Part shown: positions 16,837-26,488 of the stretch, piece after piece
How positions within the stretch are numbered: position 1 is the first letter of the stretch
How the letters are laid out: each line of letters starts with the position of its first letter
Origin: Bacillota bacterium
GTDB lineage: Bacteria; Bacillota; Clostridia; Oscillospirales; Acutalibacteraceae
Direction of reading: 5' to 3'
NCBI GenBank assembly: GCA_023418995.1
Contig: JAEZYP010000044.1
Span: forward strand, 62,001 to 126,000
DNA: 64,000 bases
Notes under the pieces: model-generated
The model's database searches: none
What the model saw: the letters and a program-made list of their open reading frames with translations, nothing else
What the model was told of the DNA's origin: nothing
Translations under genes and position numbers: made by a program

Positions 16837-18146
16837 GTATCACAGTCATTGGCGCGGGTCTTGCAGGATGCGAAGCTGCCTGGCAGATTGCTCAGGCCGG
16901 AATTGAGGTCTCCCTGTATGAGATGAAACCGGTTCAATTTTCTCCTGCTCATCACAGCAAAAATTTTGCCGAGCTGATCTGCTCCAATTCTTTAAAGGCT
17001 GACAGGGTGGAAAGCGCTGCCGGGCTTCTCAAGGAGGAAATGCGTCGGCTTGATTCGCTTTTAATGCAGTGCGCAGACGCCAACCGTGTGCCGGCCGGAG
17101 GTGCTCTCGCGGTGGACCGCGATCAGTTTTCTGAAATGGTGACGCAAAAAATCAGAAATCACCCAAACATACAGGTTTTTACGCAAGAAATCACGGAAAT
17201 TTCCTGTGATAATATTACAGTAATTGCTACCGGTCCGTTAACCTCCGATGCGCTGGCAGAACGCATTTTTGCGCTGTGCGGCGGGAGCCTTAGCTTTTTT
17301 GATGCGGCCGCGCCGATTGTTACAGCCGAAAGCCTGAACAGGGCGCGTGTTTTTGCCGCTTCTCGTTATGATAAGGGCGGCGACGAGGCTTATCTTAACT
17401 GCCCGATGAACAGGGAAGAATATGAACGGTTCCATTCTGAGCTGGTTTCTGCCGAACGCGCCCCAATCCACGCTTTTGACGCGGCTGACCCGAAGGTGTA
17501 TGAGGGGTGTATGCCAATCGAGGTCATGGCGCAGCGCGGGGCGGATACCATTCGGTTCGGTCCGCTCAAGCCGGTTGGCTTGCGCGATCCGGCCACCGGC
17601 CACCGTCCGTGGGCGGTCGTCCAGCTGCGCAGGGAGGACAAGCAGGGCACCCTCTACAACCTGGTCGGTTTTCAGACCAACCTGAAATTCGGGGAACAAA
17701 AGCGCGTGTTCGGCCTGATTCCGGGTCTGGAAAACGCGGAGTACACCCGCTATGGGGTTATGCACCGTAACACATTTTTAAATTCACCGAAAGTCCTGCG
17801 GTCAGATTACAGTACGCGCGTTAACCCGCAGCTGTTTTTCGCGGGTCAGATCACCGGGGTAGAGGGCTATATGGAATCCGCCTCTTCCGGGCTCATGGCT
17901 GGAATTAACGCCGTTTGCCGCTTCAAAGGCAGAGAGACACTAACCCTGCCGAATACGACTATAATTGGCGCGTTAAGCCGTTATGTAGAAGCAGGCAGTC
18001 AAGCGGATTTTCAACCAATGGGGGCGAATTTTGGCATGATGCCGCCTGTTGAACCGCCGATACGGGATAAAAGGGCGCGGTACGCGGCAATATCCGAGCG
18101 TGCGTTGAAGGATTTGGAGCTTTGTCTACGTCAGCATAATATTTAA
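16833..18146 (+). CDS. trmFO: tRNA (uracil-5-)-methyltransferase, folate/FAD-dependent
   Basis: 437 aa. TrmFO makes m5U54 in the tRNA T-loop using methylenetetrahydrofolate and FAD rather than S-adenosylmethionine. The FAD-binding motif VIGAGLAGCEAAW is at the very N-terminus. ELICSNSLKADRVESAAGLLKEEMR and the GCMPIEVMA block with its catalytic-site cysteine are standard. The ATG overlaps the topA stop by four bases. It ends in a T-rich stretch, TTTAATTTTTTCC, with no clear hairpin. Confidence 0.96.
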   Translation: MSITVIGAGLAGCEAAWQIAQAGIEVSLYEMKPVQFSPAHHSKNFAELICSNSLKADRVESAAGLLKEEMRRLDSLLMQCADANRVPAGGALAVDRDQFSEMVTQKIRNHPNIQVFTQEITEISCDNITVIATGPLTSDALAERIFALCGGSLSFFDAAAPIVTAESLNRARVFAASRYDKGGDEAYLNCPMNREEYERFHSELVSAERAPIHAFDAADPKVYEGCMPIEVMAQRGADTIRFGPLKPVGLRDPATGHRPWAVVQLRREDKQGTLYNLVGFQTNLKFGEQKRVFGLIPGLENAEYTRYGVMHRNTFLNSPKVLRSDYSTRVNPQLFFAGQITGVEGYMESASSGLMAGINAVCRFKGRETLTLPNTTIIGALSRYVEAGSQADFQPMGANFGMMPPVEPPIRDKRARYAAISERALKDLELCLRQHNI

Positions 18147-18211
18147 TTTTTTCCGAAGAAAATGAGGAAAGAATGGTACAATAATAAATGAAACGAATTG
18201 GGGTGTGTCAC

Positions 18212-19231
18212 ATGAAAATTATAGTAGATGCTTTTGGAGGAGACAATGCGCCGCTGGAGATATTAAAGGGCTGTGCTCAGGCGGTGGAGGGTCTTGATAT
18301 TGACATTATGCTAACCGGGCGCGAGGACGAAATCCGCCGTGTTGCAAAGGAAAATGAAATATCGCTTACCCGCATGGAAATTATCGATGCACCCGACGTG
18401 ATCACAATGGAAGACCATGCCGGAGAAGTCATGAAATCAAAGAGCAATTCTTCTATGGCCGAGGGTCTGCGCAGGCTTGCGAACGGGGAGGGCGATGCCT
18501 TTCTATCCGCGGGCAACAGCGGGGCTCTGGTTGTTGGAGCAACCTTAATTGTCAAGCGGATTTCTGGTATCAAACGGGTCGCGTTTGCGCCTGTCCTGCC
18601 GAAAAACCAAGGATGCTTTATGCTGATCGACTGCGGCGCGAATGTTGATTGTAAGCCGGATATGCTGCGGCAATTCGGGATTATGGGTTCCGTATACATG
18701 GAAAAGGTAATGAACATTAAACAGCCGCGTGTTGCGCTGGCGAATATTGGGACGGAAGAACATAAGGGCGGCGAGCTTCAGCACGAAGCGTTCGCAATGC
18801 TAAAAAACTCGAATATTAATTTTGTTGGTAACATAGAGGCCCGTGATATTCCGTATGACGCGGGAGATGTTATCGTATCGGACGGCTTTACCGGTAATGT
18901 GATCTTAAAAATGTTTGAAGGCACCGCCATGATGATGATGGGTAAGATTAAAGACATTCTTACCAAGAATCTGCCCAATAAGCTTGCCGCTGCGCTTCTG
19001 CTGAAAGATTTTAAGATAATGAAAAAAACAATGGATTATAACGAATACGGAGGCGCTCCGCTAATGGGCTGCGCGAAACCGGTATTCAAGTCGCACGGCA
19101 GTGCGACGGCAAAAACGTTTTATAATGCACTGCGCCTGACAAAGGCTTATGTGGATGGCGGTGTTGTTGATGAAATCGCGGCGTCGGTTCAGGAGTACAA
19201 GGAAAAAGTCAATGCCGGCGAGGCGGAATAA
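18212..19231 (+). CDS. plsX: phosphate acyltransferase PlsX
   Basis: 339 aa. PlsX converts acyl-ACP and phosphate to acyl-phosphate, the first step of phospholipid synthesis in Firmicutes. The start KIIVDAFGGDNAPLEILKG and the later GNSGALVVGA, NIGTEEHKGG and DGFTGNVILK blocks are typical. ATG at 18212 has GGGGTG six bases upstream; an ATG at 18188 has none. Unlike Bacillus, no fabD, fabG or acpP follows, and rnc comes next after 27 bases. A TACAAT (18177-18182) may be the -10 of its promoter. Confidence 0.95.
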   Translation: MKIIVDAFGGDNAPLEILKGCAQAVEGLDIDIMLTGREDEIRRVAKENEISLTRMEIIDAPDVITMEDHAGEVMKSKSNSSMAEGLRRLANGEGDAFLSAGNSGALVVGATLIVKRISGIKRVAFAPVLPKNQGCFMLIDCGANVDCKPDMLRQFGIMGSVYMEKVMNIKQPRVALANIGTEEHKGGELQHEAFAMLKNSNINFVGNIEARDIPYDAGDVIVSDGFTGNVILKMFEGTAMMMMGKIKDILTKNLPNKLAAALLLKDFKIMKKTMDYNEYGGAPLMGCAKPVFKSHGSATAKTFYNALRLTKAYVDGGVVDEIAASVQEYKEKVNAGEAE

Positions 19232-19258
19232 TAAATTCGCTTTATGGAGCGTGTATCT

Positions 19259-19933
19259 ATGAAAGAGTTGGAAGATAAGCTGGGTTACCATTTTAAAAAT
19301 CCTAATTACCTGAAAAATGCCTTAACCCATTCCTCCTATGCAAACGAAACAAGGTGTGCAGCAGGGAGTAATGAACGGTTGGAATTTTTAGGAGATTCTG
19401 TTCTGGGCGTGGTAGTAGCGGACTATCTGTTTAAAAATTTTCCCGAATTACCGGAAGGTGATTTGACCAAAAAGCGTGCCGCTTTGGTTTGCGAGAAGGC
19501 CTGCTGCGGTTTTTCCAAGCAGCTTGATGTCGGCAAATACCTGTTGTTAAGCCATGGGGAGCAGAATTCAGGAGGGCGCACCCGCTCCTCCATCCTTGCG
19601 GATGCGTTTGAGTCGATTATCGCGGCGATTTATATGGACGGCGGTATGGAGGAAGCGCGGAAGTTCATTCTGCGTTTTGTGCTGCCCTTGTTACAGACCG
19701 CCAAGCCGAAGACCTTCAAGGATTATAAAACCGCCCTTCAGGAAATCATTCAGCAAAACCCGGAGGAGCGTTTGGAGTATGTGCTGACCGGTGAAAGCGG
19801 TCCCGACCATGACAAGCATTTTTCGGTGGAAGTCCATCTGAATAATAATGTGATCGGCAAAGGCGGCGGACGCAGTAAAAAAGAAGCCGAACAACAGGCT
19901 GCGCGGGAAGCATTGGAGCTGATGGGCTATTGA
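19259..19933 (+). CDS. rnc: ribonuclease III
   Basis: 224 aa. Double-strand-specific endonuclease that processes rRNA precursors and structured mRNAs. The catalytic signature ERLEFLGDSVL lies at residues 39-49, with the second acidic site in DAFESIIAAIY. The C-terminal double-stranded RNA-binding domain covers about residues 155-224. ATG at 19259 is chosen because GGAG lies about 9 bases before it; the upstream ATG at 19244 has no ribosome site. The stop overlaps the TTG start of the next gene. Confidence 0.95.
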   Translation: MKELEDKLGYHFKNPNYLKNALTHSSYANETRCAAGSNERLEFLGDSVLGVVVADYLFKNFPELPEGDLTKKRAALVCEKACCGFSKQLDVGKYLLLSHGEQNSGGRTRSSILADAFESIIAAIYMDGGMEEARKFILRFVLPLLQTAKPKTFKDYKTALQEIIQQNPEERLEYVLTGESGPDHDKHFSVEVHLNNNVIGKGGGRSKKEAEQQAAREALELMGY

Positions 19934-20931
19934 GGCACGCGAATGTTGCTCTTTTTGTGCCGCACAACGGCTGCCCGCACCAATGCAGCTTTTGCAATCA
20001 GCGAAGCATTACCGGAAAATTGTTTCAGCCTTCGCCTCAGGATGTTCTTAACGCCGTAAGCACGGCGAAATCTGGTTTAGGCGCTGAAACAAAGAACGCG
20101 GAGATTGCGTTTTTCGGCGGCAGCTTTACTGCAGTTGAGCGCTGCTATATGGAGTCTTTGCTTAGCGCAGCGGCTCCTTTTGTGGAGGACGGAACCTTTT
20201 GCGGCATCCGTATTTCAACAAGGCCGGATTGTATTGACAAAGAAATATTAGGTCTGTTGAAGCGGTATCATGTAACTGTAATTGAGCTGGGTGCTCAGAG
20301 CATGAATAACCGTGTTCTTACGATAAACGGAAGAGGTCATACGGCGGAGCAGGTGGAAGCCGCTGCCGCGATGGTTCAGGATTCCGGTTTTTCACTCGGC
20401 TTGCAGATGATGACCGGGCTTTACGGTGATACCGTGGAAGGCAGTTATCAAACTGCCGAAAGGCTGGCGTCGCTTCATCCGGACAGCATGCGGATTTATC
20501 CGACCATTATTATGCGCGGTACTCAGCTGGGTGAAAAATTCCTTTCCGGCGAGTTTCGAACTCTCGGTCTGGAGGATTCCATTGTGCTCTGTGCGGAACT
20601 GTTGGACTTTTTTGAAGAAAAGGGGATACCAGTAATCCGTCTGGGACTTCACAGCAGTCCGGAACTGGAAAGGGATATGCTGTCCGGTCCTTGGCATCCG
20701 GCTTTTCGGGAGCTTTGCGAAAGCCGCCGCTTCCTGTGGAAGGTTAGAAAGCAATTGCTGGAGCAGGCAGTGCCCGCGGGTGGTGTGGTTATCCGTGTTA
20801 ATCCGAAAACGGTTTCCATTGCAGTCGGGCAAAAAAAAGAAAATATTAGCGATTTAAAAAATTTTGGATATCACGTAATTTTGAAACCCGACGATACTAT
20901 TAAAGAAAAAGGCTTTATTATAGAACCATGA
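19930..20931 (+). CDS. radical SAM protein with Elp3-like fold
   Basis: 333 aa. The iron-sulphur motif CPHQCSFC (Cys 15, 19, 22) binds the 4Fe-4S cluster that cleaves S-adenosylmethionine. AFFGGSFTA and ISTRPDCI are the usual SAM-contact strands in Elp3/HemN-like proteins. The C-terminal 60 residues form a small basic domain. It starts with TTG in the overlap TTGA with the rnc stop. A gene of this type commonly sits between rnc and smc in Clostridia, where its substrate is not assigned. tRNA modification is a guess from the Elp3 likeness; it lacks the acetyltransferase domain of true Elp3. Confidence 0.85.
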   Translation: MRHANVALFVPHNGCPHQCSFCNQRSITGKLFQPSPQDVLNAVSTAKSGLGAETKNAEIAFFGGSFTAVERCYMESLLSAAAPFVEDGTFCGIRISTRPDCIDKEILGLLKRYHVTVIELGAQSMNNRVLTINGRGHTAEQVEAAAAMVQDSGFSLGLQMMTGLYGDTVEGSYQTAERLASLHPDSMRIYPTIIMRGTQLGEKFLSGEFRTLGLEDSIVLCAELLDFFEEKGIPVIRLGLHSSPELERDMLSGPWHPAFRELCESRRFLWKVRKQLLEQAVPAGGVVIRVNPKTVSIAVGQKKENISDLKNFGYHVILKPDDTIKEKGFIIEP

Positions 20932-20944
20932 TGGGGGTGAGAAT

Positions 20945-23900
20945 GTGCTGCTGAAATCACTGGAAATCCAGGGGTTTAAAACATTCCCGGATAAAACAAC
21001 CCTTAGCTTTAATGACGGAATAACCGCTGTAGTTGGTCCGAACGGAAGCGGAAAAAGTAATATCAGCGACGCCGTGCGCTGGGTTTTGGGGGAACAGTCC
21101 ATCCGGACGCTGCGCTGTACAAAAATGGAGGACGTCATCTTCAACGGAACGCCGACCCGAAAGGCGCAAGGCTTCGCGGAGGTCACGCTCAACATCGACA
21201 ACGCCTCCCGCCAGCTCCCGTTTGACAACGACAGTGTCGCGGTAACGCGCCGTTATTACCGCTCCGGAGACAGCGAATATTTACTCAACAGGGTTTCCGT
21301 CAGGCTCAAGGATATCAATGAGCTATTCATGGATACCGGTTTGGGCAGGGACGGCTACTCCATTATCGGGCAGGGCAAAATTGACAGCATCGTCGCGGCC
21401 CGTTCCGAAGACAGAAGGGAAATATTTGAGGAAGCGTCCGGAATTTCACGCTTTCGCTACCGCAAGGAGGAGTCGGAGCGCAAGCTGAAACAGGCGGATG
21501 AAAATTTGCTTCGTTTGCAGGATATTGTTTCCGAATTGGAGACCCGCGTCGGTCCGCTAAAGGAGCAAGCGGAAAAAGCGCAGCAATACCTTGAATACGC
21601 TGGAGAAAAACGTACGCTGGAAATCGGCATCTGGCTCAATACGCTGGAACAATCCGGCAGAGTATTACGGGAGCACGAGGATAAAATTATCATCGCGCAG
21701 AATCAGCACGACGCCGTTGACTTCGAACTGAATAAGATAGATGCAGACATCAACGATAATTTCAGCAATTCCAACACCTGCTCGGTAAAAATCGATGAGA
21801 TTCGCCAGGAATCCTCTAAGCTGGAAGAGAGTGCCGCCCAAAAAGACGGTGAGGCTCTGGTTTTGCAGAACGATATTCAGCATAATCATGAGAATATTGA
21901 ACGTATCCGGCGTGAAATCGCACTGAGCGCCCAATCCGCGCAGGATATGGACAAAGAAATTGAAGAAAAGAAAAAGCTGATTGAGGAAAAAAAGCGATAC
22001 ATAGAAGAAAAAAATAGGGAGTTACAAGCCTGTGGTCGGAATATCGAACAAATCCGGCAGGGGATGAACGAAACAGACGGTAAAATCGACGGCTATATGC
22101 GCCGGATTACCGAGCTGACCGCTGAAGCAACCGAAATGAAAGTGGCTGAAATGACCGCGGCTTCATCCATTTCCGAAATTGAGCTTCGCCTTTCTTCTGT
22201 GGACGGTACGGTCAGGGAAAAGCAGGCGCAGGCGGATGAATTGAAAAATGCCGCGAACGACTATGCCGGGATGCTTGCCGATACCGACGACCGGATTCAG
22301 TCCTTAACTAATACCATTAAAGGCTACGAGCTGCGCCTCAATACTCGGCGCCAGAAGCTGGAAGCGGTAAAAGCGCAGTGCGACAGTCTGAATCTGGACG
22401 CACAGGACCGCGCGCGCCGCGCTCATTTGCTGGAAGAGCTGGAACGTAATCTGGAGGGCTTTTCGCAAAGTGTAAAGGCCGTTATGAAGGAAGCCGGGCG
22501 CGGAACCATCGGCGGAATTCACGGACCTGTTTCCCGCTTAATTCATGTTCCCGCGCAGTACGCTGTTGCAATAGAAATCGCCTTGGGTGCGTCGATGCAG
22601 AATATCATCGTCGGAAATGAGCAGGACGCGAAGCGCGCGATCCAGTTGTTAAAGCAGAGAGACTCCGGACGCGCCACCTTCCTGCCGCTTACTACAATCA
22701 ACGGCAATGTATTGCAGGAAAAAGGGCTGGAGGAATGCCCGGGCTTTGTTGGCATCGCGGGTCGTCTTTGCAGCTGTGAGGAAAAATACAATGGGATATT
22801 AAACTCCCTTTTGGGCCGTATCGCTGTCGCGGAGGATTTGGACAGCGCGGTGGCAATTGCAAAGCGCTACGGTTACCGGTTCCGTATTGTCACGCTCGAC
22901 GGACAGGTTGTCAATGCCGGCGGCTCCCTGACAGGCGGTTCTCTGGCAAAAAACTCCGGCTTGCTCAGCCGTGCCTCGGAAATTGAACGTCTGAAGGCGG
23001 AAGCGCAGGAGTTAAAGACCAAGGCAGAACAGACCTTTGTCGCGCTGAAAACAGTGACACAGGAGGTTGCAGCGGCGGAAGCCGCACTTACCGCGTCGAA
23101 AGGCGAGCTTGCTTCTGTGCAGGAAGAACGCTATAAAATTGAGACCGAGCAGAAAAGGGCGGCGGCAGAATTTGCGGCAGTTCAAAAGGATATGGAAGCT
23201 TTGGCATACGAAAAACAGACCGCCGAAGCGCGTTTAAACGAGCAGAAGAAGATGCGGCAAAGCGCACAGGAAAAATCACTTGGTGTATCAGAGAGTATTC
23301 GAACGCTTCAGGCGGATTTAGATCAAATCAGCAGCAGCCGCGGCGGGCTGAACCAAAAAATTGACGAATTGAATACTGCTATGCAGGAAATTCGCATTGC
23401 CGGCTTGTCCGCGCAAAAGGATATGGAATCCTTGCAGGCAAGTATTGAAGATATCGAGCGTCGTAAAGCGGATCATGCCGGAAAAACGGAAATGTTGCTG
23501 GAAGAAACTCAGTTGCTGCAGCAGACAAGCAGCGCGTTGTCCGGTCAGATTGAACAGCTTCGCGGGCAGGCACAGAGCCTGCGGGATTCCGCGAACCGTT
23601 CCAAGCTTCAAATTGACGAGCTGAACGCAAAGCGAATGGATTATGAGCGTGTCACCACGGAATTGCGCGCAAAGGAGAGGGAGAAGTCCTCCGAAAAAGA
23701 GAAAATCGGACATGATCTCGCCCGTCTCGAGGAACGCAAGGCCGGTCTGCAAAAAGAATATGATGAAATTATCAGCCGCTTATGGGAAGAATATGAATTG
23801 ACCCGGAGGGAAGCGGAGGAAATCGGGGATAAAATCGAAGACCTCACGAAAGCACAGAGACGGCTGAACGAGCTGAAAAATAAAATTAAATCGCTTGGCA

Positions 23901-24526
23901 CGGTCAATGTCGCGGCAGTTGAGGAATATAAAGAGGTCTCTGCGCGATATGAATTCATAACCGCCCAGGTAAACGATGTGGAGAAAAGCCGCGAAGAGCT
24001 CGGCAGACTGATTGGTGACCTTACCCGCCAGATGCGTGAGCTTTTTATCACCAGATTTCAGCTGATTAACCAGAATTTCAGCCAGACCTTCCGTGAGCTA
24101 TTCGGCGGGGGAACCTCCGAGCTGACGTTAAGCGTTCCGGATGATGTATTAAATTCCGGCATTGAAATTTCCGTGCAGCCGCCCGGTAAAATTGTTTCTC
24201 ATCTGGAGTCGCTCTCCGGTGGAGAAAAAGCGCTGGTTGCAATCGCGCTTTACTTTGCCATTATGAAGGTGAATCCGCCGCCCTTCTGCGTTCTTGACGA
24301 AATTGAAGCGGCGCTGGACGACGTTAACGTCGTCCGGTTTGCCTCTTACCTTCGCCGGATGAATAAAAACACGCAGTTTATTGTGATAACGCACCGGCGC
24401 GGCAGTATGGAAGAAGCAGACGTTCTGTACGGCGTTACCATGCAGGACGAAGGCGTTTCAAAGCTTCTGGAGCTTCGCGTATCTGAAATCGAAACCAGAC
24501 TGGGGATCAAACAGGCAAGCGGATGA
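20945..24526 (+). CDS. smc: chromosome segregation protein SMC
   Basis: 1193 aa, the normal bacterial size. The N-terminal ATPase half has Walker A GPNGSGKSN (31-39). It is followed by a coiled-coil arm, a hinge at about 515-670 (GTIGGIHGPVSRLI through the glycine-rich LTGGSLAKNSG), and a returning coiled coil. The C-terminal half has the signature LSGGEKAL (about 1090) and Walker B FCVLDEIEAALDD (about 1114). It works with ScpAB (not in window) to compact and separate chromosomes. GTG at 20945 follows GGGGGTGAG. It is followed by ftsY, as in Bacillus. Confidence 0.97.
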   Translation: MLLKSLEIQGFKTFPDKTTLSFNDGITAVVGPNGSGKSNISDAVRWVLGEQSIRTLRCTKMEDVIFNGTPTRKAQGFAEVTLNIDNASRQLPFDNDSVAVTRRYYRSGDSEYLLNRVSVRLKDINELFMDTGLGRDGYSIIGQGKIDSIVAARSEDRREIFEEASGISRFRYRKEESERKLKQADENLLRLQDIVSELETRVGPLKEQAEKAQQYLEYAGEKRTLEIGIWLNTLEQSGRVLREHEDKIIIAQNQHDAVDFELNKIDADINDNFSNSNTCSVKIDEIRQESSKLEESAAQKDGEALVLQNDIQHNHENIERIRREIALSAQSAQDMDKEIEEKKKLIEEKKRYIEEKNRELQACGRNIEQIRQGMNETDGKIDGYMRRITELTAEATEMKVAEMTAASSISEIELRLSSVDGTVREKQAQADELKNAANDYAGMLADTDDRIQSLTNTIKGYELRLNTRRQKLEAVKAQCDSLNLDAQDRARRAHLLEELERNLEGFSQSVKAVMKEAGRGTIGGIHGPVSRLIHVPAQYAVAIEIALGASMQNIIVGNEQDAKRAIQLLKQRDSGRATFLPLTTINGNVLQEKGLEECPGFVGIAGRLCSCEEKYNGILNSLLGRIAVAEDLDSAVAIAKRYGYRFRIVTLDGQVVNAGGSLTGGSLAKNSGLLSRASEIERLKAEAQELKTKAEQTFVALKTVTQEVAAAEAALTASKGELASVQEERYKIETEQKRAAAEFAAVQKDMEALAYEKQTAEARLNEQKKMRQSAQEKSLGVSESIRTLQADLDQISSSRGGLNQKIDELNTAMQEIRIAGLSAQKDMESLQASIEDIERRKADHAGKTEMLLEETQLLQQTSSALSGQIEQLRGQAQSLRDSANRSKLQIDELNAKRMDYERVTTELRAKEREKSSEKEKIGHDLARLEERKAGLQKEYDEIISRLWEEYELTRREAEEIGDKIEDLTKAQRRLNELKNKIKSLGTVNVAAVEEYKEVSARYEFITAQVNDVEKSREELGRLIGDLTRQMRELFITRFQLINQNFSQTFRELFGGGTSELTLSVPDDVLNSGIEISVQPPGKIVSHLESLSGGEKALVAIALYFAIMKVNPPPFCVLDEIEAALDDVNVVRFASYLRRMNKNTQFIVITHRRGSMEEADVLYGVTMQDEGVSKLLELRVSEIETRLGIKQASG

Positions 24527-24556
24527 TCATTCCGCGTAACAAAGGAGTAACGTAAC

Positions 24557-25465
24557 ATGGGGTTTTTCTCAAAAATTAAAGAGGGATTAAAGAAAACGCG
24601 GGATAACTTGAGCAAGTCCGTGGAGTCTATGCTCAATTCGTTTACCGTAATTGACGAATCCCTTTTTGAGCAGCTTGAGGAGCTGCTGGTGATGGGGGAC
24701 GTAGGCGTCCACACAGCGGAAAGCATTTGTGATTCCCTGCGCAAACAGGTTAAGACTAATGGTGTAACTGACCCAAATACAATTTACGATATGCTGCGTA
24801 ATACCGTCGCCGATATGCTTCGGGGCGGAGAAGAGCTGAAGATTTCAACCAGACCTTCCGTTATTCTCGTAATTGGCGTAAACGGCGTGGGCAAAACCAC
24901 AACGATCGGTAAAATTGCCTCGATGCTGAAAAAAGACGGAAAAAAGGTAATTCTGGGCGCAGCGGATACCTTTCGTGCGGCGGCGATTGAACAGCTGGAG
25001 GTATGGGCGCAGCGCGCCGGAGTAGACTTGATCAAACAGGCGGAGGGCAGTGACCCTGCCTCTGTTGTATTTGACTCCATTGCCGCGGCGAAGGCAAGGA
25101 ACGCGGATGTTGTTATCTGTGATACCGCCGGCAGGCTTCACAATAAAAAGAACCTGATGGACGAGCTTGCGAAAATCAACCGGATTATTGACCGTGAGCT
25201 GCCCGGCGCGGATAAAGAAGTTCTTCTGGTATTGGATGCAACGACAGGACAAAATGCGGTAAACCAGGCGCGTGAGTTTAAAAATGCCGCAGGTATCACT
25301 GGAATCGTTCTCACAAAGCTGGATGGAACTGCGCGCGGCGGTGTCATTCTGGCCGTTCGGGAGGATTTGGACCTTCCGGTGAAATTTATCGGCGTAGGGG
25401 AGCAAATTGACGATCTTCAGCCGTTTGATGCCGGAGATTTCGCTGAAGCATTGTTTACCAGATAA
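24557..25465 (+). CDS. ftsY: signal recognition particle receptor FtsY
   Basis: 302 aa. SRP GTPase that docks ribosome-SRP complexes at the membrane. A short N-terminal helical region is followed by the NG domain with the P-loop GVNGVGKTT (about 107-115), DTFRAAAIEQL, CDTAGRLHN, LTKLDGTARGG and the closing GVGEQIDDLQPFDAGDF. The acidic A-domain found in enterobacteria is missing, as is usual in Firmicutes. ATG at 24557 follows AAAGGAG. Confidence 0.96.
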   Translation: MGFFSKIKEGLKKTRDNLSKSVESMLNSFTVIDESLFEQLEELLVMGDVGVHTAESICDSLRKQVKTNGVTDPNTIYDMLRNTVADMLRGGEELKISTRPSVILVIGVNGVGKTTTIGKIASMLKKDGKKVILGAADTFRAAAIEQLEVWAQRAGVDLIKQAEGSDPASVVFDSIAAAKARNADVVICDTAGRLHNKKNLMDELAKINRIIDRELPGADKEVLLVLDATTGQNAVNQAREFKNAAGITGIVLTKLDGTARGGVILAVREDLDLPVKFIGVGEQIDDLQPFDAGDFAEALFTR

Positions 25466-25488
25466 CGGAAAGAATATAGAGGAAATGT

Positions 25489-26088
25489 ATGACTACTTTT
25501 GTAATCGCGACCCATAATTTAAAAAAGAAAGCAGAACTGGAACGGATTCTGGAGCCTCTTAATATTGCGGTTACCACCGCGGAGCTTGATGAGGTGGAGG
25601 AAACCGGTACAACATTTGAGCAGAATGCGTTTTTAAAGGCGGATGCAGCCTGCCGCCAGACCGGAATGCCCGCTGTTGCAGACGATTCGGGATTGATGGT
25701 GGACGCCCTGAACGGTGAACCGGGAGTTTATTCGGCCCGTTATGCCGGAGAAGGCGCTACTGACCGCGACCGAAACAATAAGCTTCTCGCAAATTTAAAA
25801 GAGGTTCCCAAAGAGAAAAGGACTGCTAAATTCGTCAGCGCCGTGTGCTGCGTTTTTCCGAATGGAGACCGAATCGACGTACGGGGAGAATGCCCCGGCA
25901 CAATCGCGTATCAGCCCAACGGAACCGGAGGCTTCGGCTATGACCCGATTTTTTTGGTGGAAGGCGGAAAATCCTTTGCCGAGCTAAGCGCATCCGAAAA
26001 GGATGCCATCAGCCACCGTGGCAGGGCTTTGCGTGAGCTGGCGAAAGGTTTGCGCGAGAAATTCAATCCTGCGAATCAAAGCAATTAA
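25489..26088 (+). CDS. rdgB: XTP/dITP diphosphatase (RdgB/HAM1)
   Basis: 199 aa. Removes deaminated purine nucleotides (XTP, ITP, dITP) from the pool. It starts TFVIATHNLKKKAELERIL. The motif ADDSGLMVDALNGEPGVYSA holds metal and substrate residues, and GFGYDPIFLV is the third conserved block. It lies 23 bases after ftsY and 13 before the yhbY gene, probably in one transcript. Confidence 0.95.
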   Translation: MTTFVIATHNLKKKAELERILEPLNIAVTTAELDEVEETGTTFEQNAFLKADAACRQTGMPAVADDSGLMVDALNGEPGVYSARYAGEGATDRDRNNKLLANLKEVPKEKRTAKFVSAVCCVFPNGDRIDVRGECPGTIAYQPNGTGGFGYDPIFLVEGGKSFAELSASEKDAISHRGRALRELAKGLREKFNPANQSN

Positions 26089-26101
26089 AGGAGAATTAAG
26101 T

Positions 26102-26407
26102 ATGTTAACCAGCAAACAGCGCGCGTTCCTTCGTTCTCTTGCAAACGATTTGGATACGATTCTGATGGTGGGAAAATCAGGAATAGGTGCCGACATTATC
26201 AAGCAGGCAGACGACGCTCTTACGGCTCGAGAAATAATCAAAGCGAAGGTGCTGGAAACAGCTCCTGTGTCTTCCAAGGAAGCGGCCGATCAGATTGCGC
26301 GGGAGACTCAATCTGAGGTTGTTCAGGTTATCGGGTCAAAATTTGTGTTGTACCGCAGAAATATGAAAGAACCTAAAATTACTCTTCCCAAAGCGGCGAA
26401 AAAGTAA
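26102..26407 (+). CDS. yhbY: YhbY-type CRM-domain RNA-binding protein
   Basis: 101 aa, a single CRM (CRS1-YhbY) domain, linked to assembly of the large ribosomal subunit. It starts LTSKQRAFLRSLANDLDTI. The GxxG RNA-binding loop appears as VGKSGIG, and the end carries QVIGSKFVLYRRN. ATG at 26102 follows AAAGGAGAA. The following order nadD-yqeK-rsfS matches that of Bacillus. Confidence 0.93.
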   Translation: MLTSKQRAFLRSLANDLDTILMVGKSGIGADIIKQADDALTAREIIKAKVLETAPVSSKEAADQIARETQSEVVQVIGSKFVLYRRNMKEPKITLPKAAKK

Positions 26408-26488
26408 TATGATAGAAGAAAGCATTCCCTTTTTTTGTTGAATACAGGCCGCGATCAGATTTACATGGAACCACGGAGTATAAAAAGA